From positions 1 to 13,419 of the forward strand of contig LCEC01000014.1 in the NCBI GenBank assembly GCA_000997475.1: DNA of 13,419 nucleotides, read 5' to 3'. A program made the position numbers and the translations under genes. Origin of the DNA: Parcubacteria group bacterium GW2011_GWB1_42_6 (GTDB lineage Bacteria > Patescibacteriota > Minisyncoccia > Portnoybacterales > GWB1-42-6). Under the pieces are notes generated by a model, which had not been told where the DNA came from, searched no databases, and saw only the letters and a program-made list of their open reading frames with translations. Below, piece after piece: positions 1-5,922 of this stretch. How positions within the stretch are numbered: the stretch's first letter is position 1; each line of letters begins with the position of its first letter.

Positions 1-36
1 ATTATATACATTCGTGGCAGCAGATAGCCAGCTAGC

Positions 37-85
37 GGCAATTCATCCCCGCGAGTCCTGCTGGACATCGCGGGGAGTTCTTGCC
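37..85. repeat. Long hairpin repeat with CCCCGCGA / TCGCGGGG arms
   Basis: An imperfect inverted repeat. The inner stem CCCCGCGA (47-54) pairs with TCGCGGGG (68-75) and continues as GTCC/GGAC. GGCAA (37-41) and TTGCC (81-85) extend it outward. No gene overlaps it. It resembles the short GC-rich palindromes scattered between genes elsewhere in the window. Confidence 0.6.
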
Positions 86-117
86 GCGAAGCCCTTAAAT
101 GAATTAACTCCCCCTAA

Positions 118-139
118 CCCCCTCTTATATAAGAGGGGG
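118..139. repeat. Perfect 22-bp palindrome of the CCCCTCTT...AAGAGGGG family
   Basis: CCCCCTCTTA followed by its exact complement, preceded by a CCCCCTAA context. The same design, a pyrimidine-rich arm with a short loop and a purine-rich arm, recurs at 885-900, 2462-2482, 2543-2563 and 4520-4542. This makes it a dispersed repeat rather than a gene-specific terminator. Confidence 0.65.
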
Positions 140-149
140 AGCTCAACCC

Positions 150-188
150 AAAAATAAAAAGGCCGTTTCCCGGTTGGGGCGCGGCCTT
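150..188 (-). terminator. Rho-independent terminator of the XRE-family gene
   Basis: On the minus strand, AAGGCCG (188-182) pairs with CGGCCTT (165-159) and is followed by a T-rich run (158-150). It lies 28 bases beyond the stop codon of the minus-strand regulator at 216-734. Confidence 0.7.
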
Positions 189-215
189 GAAAGTAGATGG
201 TTTTTTTATTCTGCT

Positions 216-734
216 CTACTCGATAAATGGAGCTTTGACCTCCTTTCCATTTATTTCGAGATTCCTTACTAGGAACTCGGCATCGTTATATTTATACCAG
301 AAGTTAAATCTCGAGAATCTGCGATATTCAATCGTCGCCAGGCCATTTCGGCTATTGCCCTCAACCACTGTTATCGAATTTTCTTTTACAGCCAAAACAG
401 TTGTGATCAAGGGAGTTTTTTCACCTCCCAAAAAGATCATGGCCGTGCCGCCAAAAACGCGGACCAAGAATTCTGAATTATTTTTTGAATTAGAATCACT
501 TTTCCCTTTTAGTTTAAGGGAAAGTAGATGAAAAAAGTCTGCAATGCTAAAATCCATTGCATTATAGAAAGAAACGATGCTGTCGAGCATGCCAACCCTT
601 ACTTCCATCTGAGAAATATTAGGTCTGGCACAATCAATTTTCCGAGCGATACTAGCTTGCGTCAAGCCTTTCTCGATCCGAATTTGCCTCAACAAGCCAC
701 CAACCGCGGCTTTTATATCTTCGGGAGAATTCAT
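216..734 (-). CDS. XRE-family helix-turn-helix transcriptional regulator
   Basis: A predicted 172-residue cytoplasmic DNA-binding protein. Residues about 5-60 form an HTH_3/XRE-type domain, with helices around GLLRQIRIEKGLTQASIARK and then PNISQMEVRVGML; the LTQ-IA-K...NIS-ME pattern is the recognition helix-turn-helix. The remaining ~110 residues have no family I recognise. They are rich in beta-prone stretches and could be a ligand or oligomerisation domain. The frame is open further upstream, but I place the start at 734 because GGAGG lies five bases before that ATG. A TATAAT-like box (750-755) just upstream would give a very short leader. The gene sits downstream of argS in the same direction, but a terminator-like hairpin separates them, so it is probably transcribed alone. 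Its target is unknown; autoregulation is common in this family. Confidence 0.75.
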   Translation of the reverse strand: MNSPEDIKAAVGGLLRQIRIEKGLTQASIARKIDCARPNISQMEVRVGMLDSIVSFYNAMDFSIADFFHLLSLKLKGKSDSNSKNNSEFLVRVFGGTAMIFLGGEKTPLITTVLAVKENSITVVEGNSRNGLATIEYRRFSRFNFWYKYNDAEFLVRNLEINGKEVKAPFIE

Positions 735-770
735 TTCGGCCTCCATTGAATTATAAGTAATAAAACGAAC

Positions 771-800
771 TAATAAAAAAGCATACAACGGATTGTATGC
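771..800 (-). terminator. Terminator hairpin between argS and the XRE gene
   Basis: On the minus strand GCATACAA (800-793) pairs perfectly with TTGTATGC (788-781) across a 4-base loop, followed by TTTTTTATTA. It is downstream of the argS stop, so it probably ends the argS transcript. TTGACT lies just upstream on the same strand, so a second role as promoter or operator for the XRE gene cannot be excluded. Confidence 0.65.
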
Positions 801-833
801 ATGAGTCAAGATTTTGCCCCCGCCACTCTTTTG

Positions 834-900
834 TCATCCCCGCGCAGGCGGGGATCCAGATTTAAATTCAAAATCTCCCCCAACCCCTCCTAAAGGAGGG
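834..900. repeat. Two adjacent palindromic intergenic repeats
   Basis: ATCCCCGC (836-843) pairs with GCGGGGAT (848-855), a short GC-rich palindrome of a type common as a dispersed repeat in bacterial genomes. CCCTCCT (885-891) pairs with AGGAGGG (894-900), a member of the pyrimidine/purine hairpin family seen five times here. Both lie immediately downstream of the argS stop codon. Confidence 0.65.
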
Positions 901-906
901 AAAAAT

Positions 907-2451
907 TCACATCTTCTCCGGAGCTCCAATCCCCAAAATATCGAGAGTGTTTTTTAAAACCGTTTTTGTTGCTTGGACCAACTCCAAGCGAGCCTGGGAA
1001 AGTTTTTCGTCTTCGCTAATCACGCGGCAGTCTTCGTAGAATTTATGGAACGACCGCACCAAATCAAGCGAGTATTGCGTGAGCCGCTGAACTTGCAAAT
1101 CGCGGGCCGAGTCTTCAACCATTTCCGGAAGCCGGATCAAATATTTAATTAACGCCAATTCCGAAGAATGATTCAAAACGCTCAAATCAACTTCGGTTCC
1201 CATCGGAGCCAAAACCGCTTTTTTGAGAATGCTTGAAATTCTGGCAAAGGCGTATTGGATATAATAAACGGGGTTTTTTTCGGATTGCTCTTTGGCGAGT
1301 TTCAAATCAAAATTCAAATGAGTTTCGGGCGAGCGGGTCAAAAAGAAAAATCTGGCCACATCCGCGCCCACTTCCTCAATCAATTCATCAAGAGTCACAT
1401 AAACCCCCGCGCGCTTGGACATTTTCACTTCTTTACCATCCTCAATCAATCGCGCCAATTGCACAATAATGAAATCTATTTTATTTTCATCATATCCCAA
1501 GGCTTTCGCCGCCGCTTTAATGCGGTTGATATAGCCATGGTGATCGGCGCCCCAAATCATCACCAAGCGATCGAATCCCCGATCGAATTTATTTTTTAAA
1601 TAGGCGATATCCGAAGCCAAATATGTTTTTTGCCCGTCGGCTTTGATGAGCACCCTGTCTTTTTCATCGCCAAGTTCGCTTGATTTGAACCACCAAGCGT
1701 TTTCTTTTTCGCAAACAAATCCTTTTTTATTCAAAAGATCAATCGCCTGTTCCACTTCGCCCGATTCATACAAACTTTTTTCCGAAAACCAATTGTCAAA
1801 ATCTATTTTCATTTGCCCATGAATCGTGGGTTTTATCATTTCACTCAAAACAATCCCCGCCGCTTTTTCGCCGGCTTGCTGAAAATCTTTCGTTTCTATT
1901 CTTTTTCTCAAATCTTCAATATAATCGCCTTTGTAAAAAATTTCTTCGCCCGTTAAAGTTTTGCCGAGTTTCCTCACTTGCTCGCCCGAATCATTTACAT
2001 AATATTCCCTTTCCACTTTCCAGTTGGCTCGGGCCAAAACATTGGCTAAGACATCGCCCAAAAAACCGCCCCGTCCGTTGCCAAGAGTTAAAGGCCCGGT
2101 GGGATTGGCCGAAATAAATTCAATTTGAATTTTTTTGCCTTTTCCCGAATCAACAAATCCGTATTTCTCGCCAAGAATCATTATTTCTTTCACTTGATAC
2201 CGGAGAAATTTGGGAGAAATAAAAATATTAATGAATCCGGGTCCGGCCACTTCCACTTTCTCGATCAGATCCGAACCCGCGGATAAAATTTTTCCTTTTA
2301 TCTCTTCGGCCGCCTCAAGAGGATTTCCGCCTTGCACTTTGGCCGATTTTAAAGCTATATTGGTTGAATAATCGCCAAATCGGCCATTTTCAACACGGGT
2401 TATTTGGGCTTCAGGAATATTGATTAATTGTTTGATTTGATCGCGAATCAT
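907..2451 (-). CDS. argS: Arginyl-tRNA synthetase
   Basis: Charges tRNA-Arg with arginine using ATP; cytoplasmic, class I synthetase. The 514-residue protein shows an N-terminal Add1-like tRNA-binding domain (about 1-80), then the catalytic core. This includes ANPTGP (115-120), the HIGH-region motif, REYYVND, GADHHGYINR, and VKMSKRAG, equivalent to KMSK. A C-terminal DALR anticodon-binding domain follows, containing YYIQYAFARI. The HIGH signature reads TLGN (122-125), so both catalytic histidines are replaced. The rest of the fold looks intact, so I regard the enzyme as probably functional. The frame is open to 2511, but those 20 extra residues are encoded by a palindromic repeat (2462-2482) and are unlike ArgRS. 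I therefore start at MIRDQIK (2451). The protein is slightly short for the family. Confidence 0.95.
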   Translation of the reverse strand: MIRDQIKQLINIPEAQITRVENGRFGDYSTNIALKSAKVQGGNPLEAAEEIKGKILSAGSDLIEKVEVAGPGFINIFISPKFLRYQVKEIMILGEKYGFVDSGKGKKIQIEFISANPTGPLTLGNGRGGFLGDVLANVLARANWKVEREYYVNDSGEQVRKLGKTLTGEEIFYKGDYIEDLRKRIETKDFQQAGEKAAGIVLSEMIKPTIHGQMKIDFDNWFSEKSLYESGEVEQAIDLLNKKGFVCEKENAWWFKSSELGDEKDRVLIKADGQKTYLASDIAYLKNKFDRGFDRLVMIWGADHHGYINRIKAAAKALGYDENKIDFIIVQLARLIEDGKEVKMSKRAGVYVTLDELIEEVGADVARFFFLTRSPETHLNFDLKLAKEQSEKNPVYYIQYAFARISSILKKAVLAPMGTEVDLSVLNHSSELALIKYLIRLPEMVEDSARDLQVQRLTQYSLDLVRSFHKFYEDCRVISEDEKLSQARLELVQATKTVLKNTLDILGIGAPEKM

Positions 2452-2461
2452 TCGCGTTTTT

Positions 2462-2482
2462 CCCCTCTTTGAAAAAGAGGGG
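2462..2482. repeat. Palindromic repeat just upstream of argS
   Basis: CCCCTCTTT and AAAGAGGGG around a 3-base loop, followed by TGAGGGGA. It lies in the argS 5' leader and, in frame with argS, would translate as PHPSFSKRG. That string marks repeat DNA rather than genuine ArgRS sequence. Confidence 0.65.
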
Positions 2483-2533
2483 TGAGGGGAGATTTTATAA
2501 ATAATCTTCAATATTGAAAACTACTTTTAAAAT

Positions 2534-2563
2534 CCTCCCTAACCCTCCTTTTGCAAAGGAGGG
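2534..2563. repeat. Palindromic repeat in the argS/smpB divergent region
   Basis: CCCTCCTTT (2543-2551) and AAAGGAGGG (2555-2563) with a 3-base loop, preceded by CCTCCCTAA. It is the same family as the hairpin at 885-900. The 282 bases between argS and smpB otherwise hold only this and the long palindrome at 2620-2736. Confidence 0.6.
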
Positions 2564-2619
2564 AACAAATTCGCTTCATCTTCAGTTTATAAGAAAGAGA
2601 TGGTAAAGTAAATAAGAGA

Positions 2620-2736
2620 TCGTAATGTGAACCTACGAACTTAATGCTAACTTTGCAAACTGCGAAATCCGCTAAGAGAGATCTATTTTCGCAGTTCGTA
2701 GGTTGGCATTAGATTCGCATATTTCGCATTATAATG
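2620..2736 (+). repeat. Left copy of ~112-bp palindromic repeat flanking smpB-ssrA
   Basis: A long imperfect palindrome. Around a loop at about 2670-2688, ACTGCGAAA and TTTCGCAGT form the core stem, and homologous arms extend outward to GTAATGTGAA and TTCGCATTATAATG. Aligned by hand, its reverse complement matches 3664-3776 at roughly 86% (about 15 mismatches in ~111). The asymmetric loop shows that the two copies are truly inverted relative to each other. The right end of this copy supplies the smpB start codon. Confidence 0.85.
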
Positions 2737-3180
2737 TCCGATTACGCTTTCAATCGCAAATCTCTATACGAATACGAAATCCTGCAAAAATACGAAGCAG
2801 GCCTGGTTTTGGCCGGACACGAAGTCAAATCAGTCCGTTCCGGCCGCGTTCAACTCCAAGGAGCTTATGTTGTTATTGAAGGCGATGAAGCTTTTCTTAT
2901 CAATGCCACGATTTCTCCGTATCAGGTCAATAATCTAACCGCCCAATATGACCCGACGAGATCCCGGAAACTTCTTTTGCGCCAAAAAGAAATTGCCGAT
3001 CTTTCCCGAGAACTCAAGCAGAAAGGGTTGACTTTAATCCCCATTCGGGTTTACAATAAAGCGAACAGGATAAAGATTGAATTCGGCTTGGCCAGAGGCA
3101 AAAAAAGCTTTGACAAGCGAGAAACAATCAAGAAAAGAGATTTCAAGCGGCAAAAAGAAAAACTCCTGAAAAACCGCTGA
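2734..3180 (+). CDS. smpB: SsrA-binding protein SmpB
   Basis: RNA-binding protein that delivers tmRNA to stalled ribosomes in trans-translation. At 148 residues it has normal family length. Visible family features are the N-terminal FNRKSLYEYEI, the core EAGLVLAGHEVKSVRSGRVQL, and the second block LIPIRVYNKANRIKIEFGLARGKKSFDKRE. A basic C-terminal tail ending in KRQKEKLLKNR enters the ribosomal decoding centre in characterised homologues. The ATG lies at the inner end of the left inverted repeat, and I see no Shine-Dalgarno site. The gene is about 100 bases upstream of ssrA, its obligatory partner, and the pair is bracketed by the inverted repeats. Confidence 0.96.
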   Translation: MSDYAFNRKSLYEYEILQKYEAGLVLAGHEVKSVRSGRVQLQGAYVVIEGDEAFLINATISPYQVNNLTAQYDPTRSRKLLLRQKEIADLSRELKQKGLTLIPIRVYNKANRIKIEFGLARGKKSFDKRETIKKRDFKRQKEKLLKNR

Positions 3181-3188
3181 GTTTTTCT

Positions 3189-3273
3189 CCCTACGAAACT
3201 ACGAAAATTCTACGAAAGTACGAAAGAAACACATTTATTCGTATTTTCGTAATAAATTCGTAATTTCGTAGGG
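3189..3273. repeat. TACGAAA-repeat palindrome between smpB and ssrA
   Basis: The left half contains four near-copies of TACGAAA. The right half contains the complementary TTTCGTA/ATTCGTA units. Together they run from CCCTACGAAA to TTTCGTAGGG as one imperfect inverted repeat with an AT-rich centre. It ends four bases before the mature 5' end of tmRNA, so it could act as a terminator for smpB or as an RNA-processing signal. Confidence 0.6.
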
Positions 3274-3277
3274 AAAT

Positions 3278-3658
3278 GGGGACGCCGGGCATCGACGGTT
3301 AATTATCCCAAAATTCGCAAACCGAGTTTGATAGAATCTCGTTAAACTTCATCAAAACCAATAAGTGCCAACTTATTGAACAAAGTGAAGACGGCTTTTA
3401 CGCCTTCTTTCGCTCCGGTTTTAGCTTAATCGCTCAAAACCCATCCGGCCTGACGATTCTCAATAGCCAGAAACCGGGTGTCATATTCATTGAGATGGGT
3501 CTTGCCTCTCCGGAAGGCAAAACCGAGAAAACACCGGATAGAGTCCAAAGCATTTTGCTTGGTTTAGAGCTTAGGGCCCGAACAAAAAAATCAAGCTAAG
3601 TTTGTAGAAGTATTTTGCGGCAATTTTCCGGACAGGGGTTCAACTCCCCTCGTCTCCA
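3278..3658 (+). ncRNA. ssrA: Transfer-messenger RNA (tmRNA)
   Basis: Rescues stalled ribosomes and tags the nascent chain for proteolysis. The 5' end GGGGACG (3278-3284) pairs with CGTCTCC (3651-3657), with one G-T pair, to form the acceptor stem. A3658 is the discriminator and CCA is not encoded. The 5' segment continues GCCGGGCATCGACGG, typical of tmRNA. The T arm is AGGGG-TTCAACT-CCCCT just before the acceptor strand. The tag-peptide frame runs from GCC at 3367 to a TAA at 3427-3429. It encodes 20 residues beginning ANLLNKVK and ending FAPVLA. ssrA directly follows smpB, and the right inverted repeat begins about five bases after its 3' end. Confidence 0.93.
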
Positions 3659-3661
3659 AGA

Positions 3662-3777
3662 TCATAATGCGAAATATACAAATAAGATGCCAACCTACGA
3701 ACTGCGAAAATAAATCCCTCTTAGCGGATTTCGCAGTTCGCATAGTTAGCATTAATTTTGTGGGTTCGCATTATAAT
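3662..3777 (-). repeat. Right copy of ~112-bp palindromic repeat flanking smpB-ssrA
   Basis: An inverted counterpart of 2620-2736. It shares a long block from GATGCCAACCTACGAACTGC through the TTAGCGGATTTCGCAGTT core. Its outer end reads TTCGCATTATAATT, the same terminus that forms TTCGCATTATAATG at smpB. It occupies nearly all the space between ssrA and infC. Confidence 0.85.
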
Positions 3778-3796
3778 TATTTGTAATAATAAACTT

Positions 3797-4300
3797 TTGA
3801 TCACAGACCCCCGAGTAAACAATCAAATAAGAGTTCCCCAAGTGAGAGTTATTGATGAAAAAGGCGAACAACTTGGAATCTTGCCGACATTTGAAGCGAT
3901 TAAAATTGCCAGAGACAAAGGATTGGATTTGATAGAAGTTTCCGACAAAGCCGTTCCGCCGGTTTGCAAAATAACCGATTACGGCAAATTCCTTTATCAG
4001 CGGGAAAAAAAAGCCAGAGAGCATAAATCCCACCGCGTGGAGGTGAAAGAAGTCCGATTGAGTTATAATATCGCCAAGCACGATATGGAAATGAAAGCCG
4101 CGCGAGCCCAGAAATTCATGGAAAAAGGCGACCGAGTGAAAGTTCAAATAGTTTTGAGGGGCCGCGAAAAAGCTTTCGCGGGTCTGGCCAAAGAAAAATT
4201 GGGAGAATTTAAAAATTATTTCAAAATACCGATCAATATTGACCAGCCGATAATCAGAGAACCCCGAGGATTCTCGATGCTGATCAGCAAAGGAAAATAA
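3797..4300 (+). CDS. infC: Translation initiation factor IF-3
   Basis: Binds the 30S subunit, prevents premature 50S joining and checks start-codon/initiator pairing. The N-domain is seen as RVNNQIRVPQVRVIDEKGEQLGI, then DLIEVSDKAVPPVCKITDYGKFLYQREKK. The C-domain is seen in VKEVRLSYNIAKHDMEMK, FMEKGDRVKVQIVLRGRE and the terminal PRGFSMLISK. No ATG exists between the upstream in-frame stop (3743) and the conserved N-terminus. I chose TTG 3797, which gives 167 residues and normal N-terminal spacing. An ATT at 3776, in frame and aligned with the smpB ATG in the repeat end, is an alternative, since non-AUG starts are the classical basis of infC autoregulation. TATAAT at 3772-3777 could be a -10 box and would favour TTG. 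First gene of infC-rpmI-rplT. Confidence 0.92.
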   Translation: MITDPRVNNQIRVPQVRVIDEKGEQLGILPTFEAIKIARDKGLDLIEVSDKAVPPVCKITDYGKFLYQREKKAREHKSHRVEVKEVRLSYNIAKHDMEMKAARAQKFMEKGDRVKVQIVLRGREKAFAGLAKEKLGEFKNYFKIPINIDQPIIREPRGFSMLISKGK

Positions 4301-4304
4301 ATTT

Positions 4305-4496
4305 ATGGCAATGAAAACAATAAAAGCCGCCACCAAAAGATTAAAACTGACTCGCCGGAAAAAAGTGATGTTCCGCCCTTCGCGGCAGAATCATTTTAAC
4401 GCCAAACAATCGGGCGATTCGGCCAGAAAAAAGAGGCATGCCGGCGTAATGCAACCCAATATGTCAAAAGTTTTTGAAAAAGTGATGGAAAGATAA
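4305..4496 (+). CDS. rpmI: 50S ribosomal protein L35
   Basis: A 63-residue basic protein of the large subunit. It begins MAMKTIKAATKRLKLTRRKKV, matching the L35 pattern of a basic KxxK-KR N-terminus with a TGxxKV-like block. The middle HFNAKQSGDSARKKRHAG corresponds to the family's H...K--..RKR segment. Identity is reinforced by its position between infC (four bases upstream) and rplT. The sequence is divergent from proteobacterial L35, and the C-terminus MSKVFEKVMER looks lineage-specific. It is likely co-transcribed with infC and rplT. Confidence 0.85.
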   Translation: MAMKTIKAATKRLKLTRRKKVMFRPSRQNHFNAKQSGDSARKKRHAGVMQPNMSKVFEKVMER

Positions 4497-4519
4497 TAAA
4501 TAAGAAATTCCTTACTGTT

Positions 4520-4542
4520 CCTCCTCTTAAGATAAGAGGAGG
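4520..4542. repeat. Palindromic repeat between rpmI and rplT
   Basis: CCTCCTCTTA and TAAGAGGAGG with a 3-base loop. It sits inside a 145-base gap that is unusually long for rpmI-rplT. The rest of the gap (4550-4635) also looks repeat-derived, including GTCGAACGACAGGCTCGAA at 4597-4615. Whether any of it works as an L20 autoregulatory leader cannot be told from sequence. Confidence 0.6.
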
Positions 4543-4641
4543 TTGGGCCATTCGGCTCTGAGAGCTCTCCCGTTCAGGGTCTATACTCTTCAGAGTCGAA
4601 CGACAGGCTCGAATGAGAGGAGTTATGACACGAATAATTTT

Positions 4642-4989
4642 ATGGCAAGAGTAAAACGCGCCGTTGGCGCCCACAAAAAGAAAAGAAAGATTTTGAAGAT
4701 GGCTAAGGGCTATAAATGGAACCGCAAGAACCGCTACAAAATGGCCAAAGACGCGGTTCGCCAAGCCCTCAAGCACGCCTATTTCGATCGCCGCAAGAAA
4801 AAGGGAAATTTCCGCCGGCTCTGGAACATCCAAATCAACGCGGCCGTTCGCGAGCAAGGCATGACCTACAGCCGATTTATTGAAGCGCTGACCAAAAAAA
4901 ATATCGCCCTCGACAGAAAAGTTCTGGCCGATCTCGCCCAAAACAATCCCGAAGTTTTCAACCAGATTCTGGCAGAGGCGAAGAAATAA
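4642..4989 (+). CDS. rplT: 50S ribosomal protein L20
   Basis: A 115-residue large-subunit assembly protein; in many bacteria L20 represses its own operon by binding mRNA. The N-terminal extension MARVKRAVGAHKKKRKILKM is the basic tail that threads 23S rRNA. The globular part shows YKMAKDAVRQALKHAYFDRR, RRLWNIQINAAVREQGMTYSRFI and NIALDRKVLADLA, all diagnostic. The frame is open to 4543, but the upstream part is translated repeat DNA, so the start is ATG 4642. The last 23 codons are repeated at 7145-7216 with only synonymous changes. This suggests the 3' end of the gene, or its copy, arrived with the inserted segment downstream. Confidence 0.96.
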   Translation: MARVKRAVGAHKKKRKILKMAKGYKWNRKNRYKMAKDAVRQALKHAYFDRRKKKGNFRRLWNIQINAAVREQGMTYSRFIEALTKKNIALDRKVLADLAQNNPEVFNQILAEAKK

Positions 4990-5008
4990 TCCTTCCCTGC
5001 AACAAGCA

Positions 5009-5047
5009 CAAAACCGTTTTCTTGACCGAAGGCGGTTTTTTGTTTTT
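5009..5047 (+). terminator. Rho-independent terminator after rplT
   Basis: AAAACCG (5010-5016) pairs with CGGTTTT (5033-5039), followed by a T-rich tract. It lies 20 bases after the rplT stop and ends the infC-rpmI-rplT transcript. A related CCG/CGG terminator follows the second rplT 3' end at 7231-7266. Confidence 0.75.
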
Positions 5048-5054
5048 ATAAATC

Positions 5055-5088
5055 ATATTCCTGCATACCATAAAGTATGCAGGAATAT
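5055..5088. repeat. 14-bp perfect inverted repeat
   Basis: ATATTCCTGCATAC and its exact complement around a 6-base loop, between the rplT terminator and the end of the converging regulator gene. There is no strong T-run on either side. A shorter equivalent (CATAC/GTATG) occurs at the same relative place after the rplT fragment, at 7284-7299. Confidence 0.7.
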
Positions 5089-5100
5089 AACAATTTAAAC

Positions 5101-5916
5101 TTAGGATTTGATCGCTTTTTCTTCTAAAATCCGTCTGATATATCCATTTAAATCAATCTTCCTTGAAACCATTTTTACCGCCTCAAACATATTAAGAATC
5201 GCTTTATGGATGCTTTCGTTTTTTATTAAAATAACCAATTCTTTTTCAAAATTTACTAAAATAACCATTTCTTTAAAAATCAAGATGTCCATATCAAAAT
5301 CAACTAGACTATCATCGGCAATATAGCACACTACTAGCCTGTTTTCGTATGTTTTTAAAAGATCTAAATCCATCTCGCTAAAACAATTTAAAGACCTCTC
5401 TCCCAAAATCCCTTCAATAATTATTTTATTTTCCTTGAATTTGTTTTGGATATCATTTAAATAACACCTTTCTATTTTTTCCATGGCAGCCAAAACTGAT
5501 TTATTACCTTGAATCGCGTAGACACGATTATCCTTTCCAGCTTCCAAAACTTTTTCATAGGCACTGATTATTTCTTTTTTTCCTTTAAAAACTTCAACCC
5601 CGATATTTTGAGGAATGTCAATTCTGCCCAAAGCCAGATTACTGCCAAAGTATTCATGCAAATCGCCAATTTTGGAGTTGAGGATATTCTCATTATTCAT
5701 CATCCATTCAAAGTGGCCGCCTTTTTTAGTTTTACAGATTATTTCCCTGGCCAATAGTTTTTTCAATATAAAATTAACGGTCGTTCTTTTAATTTCCGCC
5801 TTCCGGGCTATATCTATGGGTTTCATTGGGTCGCCTGCCCTCAAAAGCTCAACGATTTTTATCTCTTTCTCGTCTAACCCTAAAATTTTTGGAATTGCTC
5901 TTTTATTCCTTCTCAT
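5101..5916 (-). CDS. TrmB-like winged-helix transcriptional regulator
   Basis: A 271-residue predicted cytoplasmic DNA-binding protein. Residues about 12-75 form a winged helix: LGLDEKEIKIVELLRAGDPM, then PIDIARKAEIKRTTVNFILKKL with recognition helix around RTTVNFILKKLLARE, and the wing IICKTKKGGHFEW. Residues about 100-260 resemble the C-terminal effector part of TrmB-like regulators, with alternating beta and helical stretches (VYAIQGNKSVLAAMEKI, LVVCYIADDSLVDFDMDILIF), but I see no specific ligand motif. The promoter is at 5923-5951 with a palindrome over its -35 box. No leader is predicted before the ATG and there is no Shine-Dalgarno site. It diverges from the DUF397-like pair, which it may control. 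It is the first gene of the AT-rich insert after rplT. Confidence 0.75.
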   Translation of the reverse strand: MRRNKRAIPKILGLDEKEIKIVELLRAGDPMKPIDIARKAEIKRTTVNFILKKLLAREIICKTKKGGHFEWMMNNENILNSKIGDLHEYFGSNLALGRIDIPQNIGVEVFKGKKEIISAYEKVLEAGKDNRVYAIQGNKSVLAAMEKIERCYLNDIQNKFKENKIIIEGILGERSLNCFSEMDLDLLKTYENRLVVCYIADDSLVDFDMDILIFKEMVILVNFEKELVILIKNESIHKAILNMFEAVKMVSRKIDLNGYIRRILEEKAIKS

Positions 5917-5922
5917 GTTTAA

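Noticed and set aside
187..531. Plus-strand open frame of 114 codons opposite the XRE regulator
   Set aside because: It lies entirely antisense to a regulator with a recognisable HTH and ribosome binding site, and its translation resembles no protein I know.
2452..2511. 20-residue N-terminal extension of ArgRS
   Set aside because: The residues PHPSFSKRG come from a palindromic repeat, and ArgRS similarity begins at MIRDQIK.
3752..4336. Minus-strand open frame of 194 codons
   Set aside because: It is the mirror of infC. The translation is Phe/His-rich, as expected from antisense reading of a Lys/Glu-rich gene.
4520..4640. L20-binding regulatory leader
   Set aside because: The gap is long enough, but what is visible is repeat-type hairpins. 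I cannot identify the L20-binding fold by eye.
4543..4641. In-frame N-terminal extension of rplT
   Set aside because: The region is hairpin and repeat DNA. L20 proteins start at MARVKR, encoded from 4642.
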